Source: Bacillota bacterium (GTDB taxonomy: Bacteria > Bacillota > Clostridia > Lachnospirales > Lachnospiraceae). Taken from it: DNA of 64,000 bases. This document shows positions 35,945-44,233 of this stretch, one piece after another; the first letter of the stretch is position 1, and every line of letters starts with the position of its first letter. Location: contig JAEYPA010000183.1 in assembly GCA_023411225.1 (NCBI GenBank), forward strand, positions 1 to 64,000, given 5' to 3'. Position numbers and translations under genes: made by a program. Under the pieces are notes generated by a model. It saw nothing but the letters and a program-made list of their open reading frames with translations. It did not search any database and was not told the origin of the DNA.

Positions 35945-37243
35945 CTATTTATTTATCTCCTTTGATATCTCACTTACAATATTTCCTGCAGATTGAATCA
36001 TATCCTCCTCATCCTTATTGGAATCTTCCTCTTTGCCTAAAGAATCAGGTGGGTATCCTGTGGTTCCTCTGTTAGAACCTTCTTTAACAGCTAGACGATT
36101 GTCAATAAACCGCATAAAAATCACTTTAATCAATGCTCCAACAGGTACTGCAAGTAACATACCCAAAAGTCCGCCAACGGAATTACCAATAATTAAGCAA
36201 ATGATAACTAACAGCGGATGAACCTTAATACTGTGGCTTAGCAACTTTGGTCCAATTAAATTGGCATCTATTGCTTGTATTACTACTAGTGCCACGATAG
36301 CAATGAACATCTTTGTTATTTCTCCATTTACTAGGCAGATTACAGCAGATGCACCATAAGCAATAAAAGGTCCACAATATGGAATCAGATTACCTAAACC
36401 GGCAATTATACCTACTATAACAGCAAATCTAACACCTACAATAGACAAAGTAGTACTAATCAAAATCATCATACAACCTACGTCCAGTAAGGTTCCCTTT
36501 AGATAGCCTGAGAATACATAATCTGCATCCTGTAAAAAGCGTCTCATCCTATCATTGGCTTTTTGGCTAAATAAAGCACGACTGATCTTGCTAATCATAC
36601 CTCTGATCATTTTTCCATCTATTAACAAATATATAGTGATAATGATACTAAAAAATAAAGTTGAAAAGAATCCTGTTATGTTAGACAGGGAATTACCAAA
36701 ACCAGACATAAAGCCGGAGGCCTTAGTTAAAAGCGTCTGACTTACATCCTTCAACACCCTATTAATCTCACTAGATTCAATATTGAGACTATTAAGCTTT
36801 TCTGTAAACTCTTTGGTAAACTTACTAAAACTTTCGGAATAATCCTTTATTATCTTCCCTAAGCTATCAAAATTTGTAAGTCGAATCTGGTCAGTCACAC
36901 TATAGACTAAAAGAACAATGATTAGTGTCACGAACGCCAGTACTAAAAAAAATGTAATTAATACTGCCAACCCTCTGGTAGATTTCATCCGACTAAATGG
37001 TCTCACACACTTAAGCTTTTTCTCAATAAAGGTTACTACCCCATCTAAAACATAAGCAAAAGCAAAACCAATTATGATTGGCTTTAGTACCTGCAGTATG
37101 GTTCCTAACTTTGCTGTTAGCACATAATAAATATTAGGTGCATTACGTGCAACAAGACTCAGGCAATATATTACAATACAAGTAAATATTACATATAAGG
37201 ATATCTGCAGATATTTTCTATTCAGCTTATTAACAAACTTCAT
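35945..37243 (-). CDS. AI-2E family transporter (second copy)
   Basis: A 432-aa permease with the same plan as the first copy: IIIGFAFAYVLDGVVTFIEKKL near the N-terminus, a soluble middle of about 100 residues, and the C-terminal GLGNLIPYCGPFIAYG and GPKLLSHSIKVHPLLVII blocks. It ends in a hydrophilic acidic tail. Its Shine-Dalgarno overlaps the end of the upstream cytidylate-kinase-like gene (3-nt gap), so the two are co-translated. The substrate is unknown. Confidence 0.87.
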   Translation of the reverse strand: MKFVNKLNRKYLQISLYVIFTCIVIYCLSLVARNAPNIYYVLTAKLGTILQVLKPIIIGFAFAYVLDGVVTFIEKKLKCVRPFSRMKSTRGLAVLITFFLVLAFVTLIIVLLVYSVTDQIRLTNFDSLGKIIKDYSESFSKFTKEFTEKLNSLNIESSEINRVLKDVSQTLLTKASGFMSGFGNSLSNITGFFSTLFFSIIITIYLLIDGKMIRGMISKISRALFSQKANDRMRRFLQDADYVFSGYLKGTLLDVGCMMILISTTLSIVGVRFAVIVGIIAGLGNLIPYCGPFIAYGASAVICLVNGEITKMFIAIVALVVIQAIDANLIGPKLLSHSIKVHPLLVIICLIIGNSVGGLLGMLLAVPVGALIKVIFMRFIDNRLAVKEGSNRGTTGYPPDSLGKEEDSNKDEEDMIQSAGNIVSEISKEINK

Positions 37244-37246
37244 TTA

Positions 37247-37861
37247 CTATTCACCTTTTAAAATATAATCCTTTAATAATTCTACAGTAGCATCTATTCC
37301 TATAAAATCGCTTTGGATACACAAATTATAGTTATCAGCGCGACCCCATTTTTCATTTGCATGGTAATTATAATAGTTAGCTCTTCTCTTATCAATCTTT
37401 AATATCTGCTCTGCTGCTTTTTGAGCTGGCATTTCGTAAACTTCTATAGCACGTTTTACTCTGGATTCCAATTTAGCCCAGATAAATACATTTACCACAT
37501 TCTTCTTTTCTCTTAAGAGATAATCTGCACATCTCCCAACAATAACACATGGTCCTTCATCTGCCATCTTATGTACTACCTCTGATTGAGCCAGATAAAT
37601 TTGATCATCAATAGATAACGCTGAAAAGCCAAATTCTTGATTTCCATAGGAGTTTAATCCCATAGCAATAGAGTATAATAAACTGTTGGTTGCCTTTTGT
37701 TCAGCCCGCTGAAATGCTGCCTCAGCAAATCCACTTTCCTTTGCTGCTCTAGTAATAATTTCGTTATCATAAAATGGAACATCTAATTCCTTGGCAAGCT
37801 TCTCACCAATTTCTCTTCCGCCGCTACCATACTGTCTACTAATTGTAATAATCTTATTCAT
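37247..37861 (-). CDS. Cytidylate kinase-like family protein (copy 2)
   Basis: A 204-aa paralogue of the gene after livF, with matching blocks: TISRQYGSGGREIGE, VPFYDNEIITRAA, VIVGRCADYLL, IDKRRANYYNYHA. The conserved IDKRRAxYYxYH/T block probably forms the lid over a phosphate acceptor, but the substrate is unknown. I start at the third in-frame start because AGGAG lies 8 nt upstream and the protein then aligns with copy 1. It is coupled to an AI-2E permease. Confidence 0.8.
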   Translation of the reverse strand: MNKIITISRQYGSGGREIGEKLAKELDVPFYDNEIITRAAKESGFAEAAFQRAEQKATNSLLYSIAMGLNSYGNQEFGFSALSIDDQIYLAQSEVVHKMADEGPCVIVGRCADYLLREKKNVVNVFIWAKLESRVKRAIEVYEMPAQKAAEQILKIDKRRANYYNYHANEKWGRADNYNLCIQSDFIGIDATVELLKDYILKGE

Positions 37862-38067
37862 AACCATCACTCCTACCTTTATTAGATATTCTTTTAGGAT
37901 GTAACTTTATATATAGGAAAAGCTCTGCCATGACAAAACTATATACCTATATATTATTATAGCATATACGGAAAACTATCTCAAGAAAACATTCCTTCAT
38001 TGAATATTCCAGTGCATACGATGGCCATAGGTAATTCTTCCCCCATGAGCGATTATTTATACAAAAA

Positions 38068-38090
38068 GACTTCCCAAAAAACAGGAAGCC
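38068..38090 (-). terminator. Terminator of prfC
   Basis: A 7-bp stem GGCTTCC/GGAAGTC is followed on the minus strand by five T residues, 24 nt past the stop. Confidence 0.68.
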
Positions 38091-38113
38091 TAATTAATAA
38101 TCCGAACTATCTA

Positions 38114-39703
38114 TTAATTCTTTTTAAACTCCGCCAATTTCAGTCCTTCATTTCTCTCTAGAACCGTCTGAATACTCCAAGGATGAACAAATAACAACAG
38201 CGGATTGCCTTTCAAATCCTTGATTTTCTTCGTATCTGAGGTGACACGAAGAGCTGGAACATCAATCTCTACATTTTCTATCCAACGGATATGCTCGTAA
38301 GCTAATGGCTCCAAACGAATCTCTACGTTATACTCATTCTCCAATCGGTATTGTAATACCTCAAACTGAAGGACGCCTACAACTCCTACAATAATTTCTT
38401 CCATTCCAGTGTTATACTCTTGGAAGATCTGTATTGCACCTTCCTGAGCAATCTGGGAAATACCCTTGATAAACTGTTTTCTCTTCATAGTATCCATCTG
38501 TCGCACCTTAGCAAAGTGCTCGGGCGCAAAGGTTGGAATTCCTTCATAAGCAAACTTGGCACCTGGAGAAACTATGGTATCTCCAATAGAAAAAATACCA
38601 GGGTCAAAGACACCAATAATATCTCCTGCATATGCTTCCTCTACATGCTTACGTTCATCAGCCATCATTTGCTGAGGCTGACTCAATCTGGTCTTTCTGT
38701 CTCCCTGAACATGGTATACATCCATTCCTGCCTCAAACTTGCCACTGCAGATACGCATAAACGCAATTCGGTCTCTATGAGCTTTATTCATGTTGGCTTG
38801 TATCTTAAAGACAAAAGCAGAAAATTCTTCACTAAATGGGTCAACAATGCCATTATCTGATATTCTTGGAAGTGGAGAAGAGGTCATATTCAAGAAATGT
38901 GTCAGAAAAGTCTCTACCCCAAAATTGGTAAGGGCGGAACCAAAAAACACCGGGGATAATTGCCCTTGGCTCACCTGCTCTATGTCAAACTCATCACTGG
39001 CTCCATCTAATAATTCTATATCATCCAGCAAAATATCATGATATTCCTTGGTTATTAATTCATCTAGCTTTGGATCCCCTAATTCTGCTTCAATGGTTTC
39101 CACTTCCTTCTGCCCATTGTTAGCAGCCAAAAAACGGGAAATCTTCTTTGTCTGTCTGTCATAAACACCTTTAAAGTTTTTACCACAGCCAATTGGCCAG
39201 TTAATCGGGCAGGTCTTAATACCAAGTACTTCCTCAATCTCTCCTAACAATTCAAATGGGTCGTTAGCCTCTCTATCCATTTTATTGATAAATGTAAAGA
39301 TAGGAATACTACGCATCACACATACCTTAAATAATTTGATGGTCTGTGCCTCAACACCCTTAGAAGCATCGATTACCATTACAGCAGAGTCTGCTGCCAT
39401 TAAAGTACGATAAGTATCCTCTGAAAAATCTTGATGACCAGGTGTATCTAGGATATTAATACAATATCCATCATAATTAAACTGTAATACTGAAGATGTT
39501 ACAGAGATACCTCTTTCCTTCTCAATTTCCATCCAGTCAGAAACTGCATGTTTTGCAGTCTTTTTTCCCTTAACACTACCGGCTAGATTAATTGCACCAC
39601 CATATAAAAGGAATTTCTCTGTTAAGGTTGTCTTACCTGCATCGGGATGGGATATGATTGCAAACGTTCTTCTTTTTGTAATCTCTTGCTTTAAATCTGC
39701 CAA
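38114..39703 (-). CDS. prfC: Peptide chain release factor 3
   Basis: A 529-aa translational GTPase that removes RF1/RF2 from the ribosome after termination. G1 is SHPDAGKTTLTEK, G2-region RGISVTSSV, G3 DTPGHQDFSEDTYR and G4 NKMDRE. I chose a TTG start because AGGAGG lies 6 nt upstream and the protein then begins LADLKQEI like other RF3 proteins; the frame upstream is open but has no ribosome site. Confidence 0.95.
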   Translation of the reverse strand: MADLKQEITKRRTFAIISHPDAGKTTLTEKFLLYGGAINLAGSVKGKKTAKHAVSDWMEIEKERGISVTSSVLQFNYDGYCINILDTPGHQDFSEDTYRTLMAADSAVMVIDASKGVEAQTIKLFKVCVMRSIPIFTFINKMDREANDPFELLGEIEEVLGIKTCPINWPIGCGKNFKGVYDRQTKKISRFLAANNGQKEVETIEAELGDPKLDELITKEYHDILLDDIELLDGASDEFDIEQVSQGQLSPVFFGSALTNFGVETFLTHFLNMTSSPLPRISDNGIVDPFSEEFSAFVFKIQANMNKAHRDRIAFMRICSGKFEAGMDVYHVQGDRKTRLSQPQQMMADERKHVEEAYAGDIIGVFDPGIFSIGDTIVSPGAKFAYEGIPTFAPEHFAKVRQMDTMKRKQFIKGISQIAQEGAIQIFQEYNTGMEEIIVGVVGVLQFEVLQYRLENEYNVEIRLEPLAYEHIRWIENVEIDVPALRVTSDTKKIKDLKGNPLLLFVHPWSIQTVLERNEGLKLAEFKKN

Positions 39704-39860
39704 GGGGGACCCTCCTAATTCTCTATTCACTATGCTATAAAGCATTTATTCGTAGTCGCAAAAACTATTTCATTCTATACTTTTAAGTCGTTTTTGTCAA
39801 GGACAAAATGGCTTTGTCATGGCATTCCTTGCACGAGAGGAAAAAAATCAAAAATAAGAA

Positions 39861-39903
39861 AAGGATAGAAAATAGCATTTAACTATGCTCCTTTTCCATC
39901 CTT
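39861..39903 (-). terminator. Terminator of the trigger-factor-like gene
   Basis: The imperfect stem AAGGAT.GAAAA.AGCAT/ATGCT..TTTTC.ATCCTT is followed on the minus strand by a T-rich tract. Confidence 0.8.
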
Positions 39904-39921
39904 ATACTACGAACTTATTAT

Positions 39922-41112
39922 TTATTTAATGTTTGCATTATTTACTAGAAATGTTGTTACATTATCATATAAAATACTCTTTCGTAATGTGGTAGTTGTT
40001 AAATTACCATATTTACCTTTCAAGTCATCTTCCGTTTTCATATTATTTGCATCCAAGACTTTTTTAAGTTCAGTCTGATACTGTTCATCAGTAACATCAA
40101 GACCTTCCTTCTTCGAAATACTCTCGAGTATCATTAACTGCTTCATATAAGCTTTAGCATCTTCTTGTCTTTCCTTATTAAACTCTTCCTCGGTTTTATT
40201 AATCTGTTTTAAATAATCCTCTAAAGAAATGTTATAAGTTGAAGCAAGTTGTGTAACCATCTGTAATTTACTATTATAAGCATAGTAGGTAATCAAATCT
40301 TCAGGATATTCTTTTACTGTACAATTTGCAATAACTGCATTCCAAACAGCATCCTCTTCTTGTGACTTCTTATAGTCTTTTGCGGACTTTTCTAAAGCTT
40401 CTCTTACTTCCTTACGATACTCCGCTACAGTCTTAGAAGTTGTGGATTGTTTCTTTACAAATGCATCATTTAACTCTGGAATTACAGTATTTTTAATTGA
40501 ATCCAAGGTAATGGTAAATACAGCTGCTTTTCCTGCTAACTCTTTGCTTCCATAATTTTCAGGGAAGGTTACATTAATGTCAAACGTAGTTCCTGCTTTG
40601 TGACCAACAATTTGATCCTCAAACCCATCTATAAATTGTTTAGATCCTAAAACTAAAGTTTGATCCTTAGCAGAGCCTCCGTCAAAAGCTTTTCCATTTA
40701 CTTTACCAACAAAATCTATTACAACCTGATCTCCATTAGCTGCTTTGTAACCTTTTGCTGTATCCTTATATGTGGCATTATCTTTTAAAGTTTTTTGAAT
40801 TTGATCCTCGACATCCTGATCTGTTACAGTTGCTTCTACAGCTTTTACAGAAACACCTTTATATTCACCTAGCGTTACATAACCACTTATGTCACGAGTC
40901 TGAAACTTAATTTCCTGTTCTTGCGTATAAATCTTCTCTGGCTTCTTTGTAGAATCTGCTGCAGCAGTCGCACTTGGTGATCCAGAAGCAGTTGCACTAG
41001 CTTCCGGTTTAGCTGATGTATCCGGTTTTACCTTATCAGTACTTTTGCTGCATGCAACCAGTGAAAGTCCCATGCATAAGGTTAATGCTGCTATTGTAAA
41101 TTTAATTCTCAT
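39922..41112 (-). CDS. Trigger-factor-like FKBP-type foldase lipoprotein
   Basis: A 396-aa protein. The lipoprotein signal ends at LVAC (Cys21), followed by a Ser/Thr/Ala/Pro-rich linker (25-60). Then comes an FKBP-type peptidyl-prolyl isomerase segment (DQVVIDFVGKVNGKAFDGG, SKQFIDGFEDQIVGHKAGT, LNVTFPENYGSKELAGK-like) and a trigger-factor C-terminal helical arm (IPELNDAFVKK, SKTVAEYRKEVREAL). The ribosome-binding N-terminal domain of cytosolic trigger factor is replaced by the signal and linker. It probably folds exported proteins on the outer membrane face, as PrsA does by another fold. AAGGGA precedes the ATG. Confidence 0.86.
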   Translation of the reverse strand: MRIKFTIAALTLCMGLSLVACSKSTDKVKPDTSAKPEASATASGSPSATAAADSTKKPEKIYTQEQEIKFQTRDISGYVTLGEYKGVSVKAVEATVTDQDVEDQIQKTLKDNATYKDTAKGYKAANGDQVVIDFVGKVNGKAFDGGSAKDQTLVLGSKQFIDGFEDQIVGHKAGTTFDINVTFPENYGSKELAGKAAVFTITLDSIKNTVIPELNDAFVKKQSTTSKTVAEYRKEVREALEKSAKDYKKSQEEDAVWNAVIANCTVKEYPEDLITYYAYNSKLQMVTQLASTYNISLEDYLKQINKTEEEFNKERQEDAKAYMKQLMILESISKKEGLDVTDEQYQTELKKVLDANNMKTEDDLKGKYGNLTTTTLRKSILYDNVTTFLVNNANIK

Positions 41113-41259
41113 AATCTTCCCTTCTCTTTCCTAATGTTTATCATCGATAACCGATGCAAATAACATTATAGCATTTTTTATATCATATTTTATTTAAAAA
41201 AGATAGTCCATTTCATATTATTTCACTGTTTTTTCATATTTTAACAAGTTTTCAAAGAA

Positions 41260-41853
41260 TTATGCACCTAATACCTTTATTTGATGAAACACTAGAGTTG
41301 GATTACCTTTTGGTATCATATTGCGTAATGTTTCTTCTACATAACTCCAATATATAATAATATTCTTCCCATACTCCAATTCACCTGCAAATCTTTTCTT
41401 TAACTGACAGCCATAATCTATTATTTCTAGGGTTTCATCTCGTGTCAGAAATTCTTCCTCCCCAAAAATCTCTAGATCTTCCTCTCGAAATAACAGAGTT
41501 TCATCCACTCTGTGCTTTTTCTTAAGGTTTTCAATTTTCCCCTCAACTGCCTCAATGGCGACCCGCTCATAGGTCATATCTATGGTTCCGCTTTTTGAAG
41601 CAGTAAAATAAGGATAACAAAGAAGCATCCTATGTCTCTCCAAAGTCTCATATTGGGATTTAATATAGTCCATGGCTTCACTGGCTGTAATACCTATTTT
41701 ACCGTAAATATAACCTTTTACACCATAAAATGGCTCATTTTTTACTGTCCATAAAATAGAATCATCCAACCTAGTAGCTGTCTGGCACTGCGTCCAAGGA
41801 ATGGTGGGCAAATCTAAATAGTCAAGGATATAACAATTTTGTAGCACATACAT
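41260..41853 (-). CDS. Hypothetical 197-aa protein
   Basis: I do not recognise this protein. It is soluble and acidic in the middle, with aromatic-rich stretches (TVKNEPFYGVKGYIYGKIG, IIIYWSYVEETLRNMIP) and a predicted helical centre (MDYIKSQYETLERHRM; VEGKIENLKKKHRVDE). There is no signal peptide or transmembrane helix. AAGGAG stands 6 nt before the ATG, and the length and codon use look like its neighbours, so it is very likely expressed. It stands alone between two minus-strand genes. Confidence 0.7.
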   Translation of the reverse strand: MYVLQNCYILDYLDLPTIPWTQCQTATRLDDSILWTVKNEPFYGVKGYIYGKIGITASEAMDYIKSQYETLERHRMLLCYPYFTASKSGTIDMTYERVAIEAVEGKIENLKKKHRVDETLLFREEDLEIFGEEEFLTRDETLEIIDYGCQLKKRFAGELEYGKNIIIYWSYVEETLRNMIPKGNPTLVFHQIKVLGA

Positions 41854-41974
41854 ACTATTCTCCTTTACGATTTAGCTAATTGGTGATTACTATTTAGTAT
41901 TCCTCTTTCCTATATACGTATGCCGAATCATGTTAGTATTATGTGTTAATACAGTTACATCTTAACATTTTATT

Positions 41975-42901
41975 TTATAAAATAAGAGCTGCTAAAATTG
42001 GAATAGAACCAAGTGATAACAGAGTAGTAATAAAGTTTGCCTTAGCCACTGTGACAGAATCGCCTCCGTATTCATTGGCAATCAATGTAACGTTGGCAGC
42101 TACCGGCATAGCAGAGATTACTACCATAACGTTTAGCAACATGGTATCTGTTATAAAGAAACGGAATACGAACCAGACCGCAATTGGAAATAGAAGCAGA
42201 CGTAAAATAGTATATACATACATTTTCCAATCCAGAAATACATCCTTCACCGGTACAAAAGAAAGATTTAAGCCTATTGTTATCATAGCCAATGGCGTTG
42301 TAATCGCACTGACCAGAGACATAGTCTCATTTACCACATAAGGCGTCTTTATTCCTGCAAAATAGATTATTAATGTTATTATCGAAGCAATTACAACAGG
42401 ATTTAGTATTTTTTTTAGATTTATTTGACCCTTACTTCCTTCCTTATCCCCTGAAAGTAGTAAGATTCCATACGTATATATCAATATATTAAAAGGTATG
42501 ATAAAGATAGCCACATAAAAGATTGCCTCTGGTCCATACAATGCATTAATTACCGGAATACCCATAAACCCACAATTAGAAAAACAATATAGGGCTTCAT
42601 AGGTCTTCCTGTTTTTCCTAGTAAAGGGTATTGCAAAGGTAAATACTTTTGCCAAAATTGGTATTACTATATAAAACAAGCTTGATAATCCTATGATAAT
42701 TAAGGTATAGCTTTTACTTCCAGCAATCTGACCACTTGTAACAGTATTAACAATTAATGCCGGATTAGCAACATAAATGACAGTCCGAGAAAGTGTTTGA
42801 CTACTCTCCTTAGAAAACAATTTGACCTTTCCACAAATGTAGCCAATGGCTAGCAATAAAAACAAAACAATCATTTGATTTATAACCTGCGTCATGTCCA
42901 T
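41975..42901 (-). CDS. AEC family transporter (auxin efflux carrier-like)
   Basis: A 308-aa protein with about ten helices in two inverted halves. NPALIVNTV near the first crossover and CNCGFMGIPVIN-type (here FSNCGFMGIPVINALYG) at the second are family marks, as is AMPVAANVTLIANEYGGD near the C-terminus. Bacterial members carry malate, malonate or other carboxylates; the substrate is not evident. AAAGGAT precedes the ATG. The divergent FMN-riboswitch gene starts about 500 nt away. Confidence 0.88.
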   Translation of the reverse strand: MDMTQVINQMIVLFLLLAIGYICGKVKLFSKESSQTLSRTVIYVANPALIVNTVTSGQIAGSKSYTLIIIGLSSLFYIVIPILAKVFTFAIPFTRKNRKTYEALYCFSNCGFMGIPVINALYGPEAIFYVAIFIIPFNILIYTYGILLLSGDKEGSKGQINLKKILNPVVIASIITLIIYFAGIKTPYVVNETMSLVSAITTPLAMITIGLNLSFVPVKDVFLDWKMYVYTILRLLLFPIAVWFVFRFFITDTMLLNVMVVISAMPVAANVTLIANEYGGDSVTVAKANFITTLLSLGSIPILAALIL

Positions 42902-43079
42902 CTTTTCATTATCCTTTCGTATCTAATCACTAGATAATTTCTATTAATATTAGTGTTTGTGCAAATGTATTAATTAACAATACATGAAGTTAATAAATAT
43001 ATCAAGATGATTTTGTATCAAATATATAAGAAACTACATACTATAGTATAATTGATGCAGCATAAATGCTGACGGATTA

Positions 43080-43108
43080 TTGACATATCTGTCACTTTAT
43101 CGTATACT
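43080..43108 (+). promoter_or_regulatory. Promoter of the FMN-riboswitch transcript
   Basis: TTGACA, a 17-nt spacer and TATACT, starting the transcript about 35 nt before the aptamer. Confidence 0.82.
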
Positions 43109-43149
43109 AGACACGAAATGAAAAGCATAAGCTTATCATAACTAAATAA

Positions 43150-43262
43150 GTTCTTCGGGGTAGGGTGAAAGTCCCAACCGGCGGTAATAGTCCGCGACCC
43201 ACATAGGTGGCTGATTTGGTGCAATTCCAAAACCGACAGTAAAGTCTGGATGAGAGAAGATA
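43150..43262 (+). promoter_or_regulatory. FMN riboswitch (RFN element)
   Basis: The aptamer shows the conserved blocks in order: TTCGGGGTAGGGTGAAAGTCCC, ACCGGCGGTAATAG, AGTCCGCGACCC, GGCTGATTTGGTGCAATTCC, ACCGACAGTAAAGTCTGGATG and AGAGAAGA. (Blocks are adjacent or nearly so.) FMN binding favours the terminator downstream, shutting off riboflavin uptake. Confidence 0.97.
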
Positions 43263-43274
43263 TCGTGAATGTTT

Positions 43275-43302
43275 ACCTCGGAATATTTTTCCGAGGTTTT
43301 TT
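43275..43302 (+). terminator. Riboswitch-controlled terminator
   Basis: The stem CCTCGG/CCGAGG with an AATATTTTT-like loop is followed by six T residues, 13 nt after the aptamer. It is the expression platform. Confidence 0.88.
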
Positions 43303-43317
43303 ACATATCACCACCCG

Positions 43318-43360
43318 AAGATTACTTTTCTATATATAGGATGGGGAAGTAATCTTTTCT
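43318..43360 (+). terminator. Second terminator-like hairpin before ribU
   Basis: A perfect 10-bp stem AAGATTACTT/AAGTAATCTT with a T-rich tract TTTTCTTCTT follows the riboswitch terminator by 16 nt. It may add a second control point. Confidence 0.6.
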
Positions 43361-43402
43361 TCTTAATTAGAACTTTAAACTCATGATTATAGGAGGCTTG
43401 TC

Positions 43403-44068
43403 ATGAAAACAAACAAATTATTTTCCACAAGAAATCTGGTATTAATGGGTATGATGTCTGCATTGGCCACTGTACTAATGTTTATCTCTTTCCCTGTACC
43501 TTTTGCTCCACCATTTTATAAGGTGGATGTCAGCGATCTGCCAATTATGATTGGTTCTTTTGTCATCAGTCCCTTGGCTGGTATTATTATGGAGTTCTTG
43601 AAGAATCTCCTTCATATTATCGTATCAGGTTCTGATACCGGTGGTATTGGAGAGTTAGCAAACTTTATATCAGGTTCCATTTTTGTATTTACTGCTGCTG
43701 TGATTTATAAGCACAAAAAAACCAAGAAGACAGCTATTCTCAGTCTTATTATTGCCACCATATTCATGAGTGTTGCATCCTGTTTCATCAATGCTTATCT
43801 TACCTTACCTGCTTACATCGGAACCTCGGGTGGAAAACTGACTATGGATGGTATTGTTGCTGCCGGAAAAGAAAAAAATAACTTAGTTCATAACCTATAT
43901 TCCTTCCTAATATTTGCTGTTTTACCATTTAATCTTTTAAAATGTACCATTGTCTCTACTATAACTACTGTCCTATACAAGTATGTCTCTCCTCTTCTTA
44001 AGGGAAGTACATCAATACGACGTACCCAAACCTCAACCACCATGCATAAAAAACAATCCAATCTATAA
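43403..44068 (+). CDS. ribU: Riboflavin ECF transporter S component RibU
   Basis: A 221-aa membrane protein with six helices. KVDVSDLPIMIGSFVISPLAG and MEFLKNLLHIIVSGSDTGGIGELANFISG are the RibU signature that forms the riboflavin pocket. The FMN riboswitch directly upstream confirms the substrate. It requires the shared EcfAAT module encoded elsewhere. AGGAGG precedes the ATG. The C-terminus has a short basic hydrophilic tail. Confidence 0.95.
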   Translation: MKTNKLFSTRNLVLMGMMSALATVLMFISFPVPFAPPFYKVDVSDLPIMIGSFVISPLAGIIMEFLKNLLHIIVSGSDTGGIGELANFISGSIFVFTAAVIYKHKKTKKTAILSLIIATIFMSVASCFINAYLTLPAYIGTSGGKLTMDGIVAAGKEKNNLVHNLYSFLIFAVLPFNLLKCTIVSTITTVLYKYVSPLLKGSTSIRRTQTSTTMHKKQSNL

Positions 44069-44074
44069 AGATAC

Positions 44075-44113
44075 GGCTGCCCCTCATTTGACACATTGAC
44101 GGACAGCCTTTTT
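44075..44113 (+). terminator. Terminator of ribU
   Basis: GGCTG.CC pairs with GG.CAGCC across an 18-nt loop, followed by five T residues. Confidence 0.8.
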
Positions 44114-44233
44114 CATCTTGAATATTCCTAGGAATTCCTGTACAATTAAAGAAAGTTTTGTATATTACAAATAAAGTCTTATAATTTTTTATATCTATTA
44201 CAAATATATGAGGTGTACATTTGGGGGATTAGC

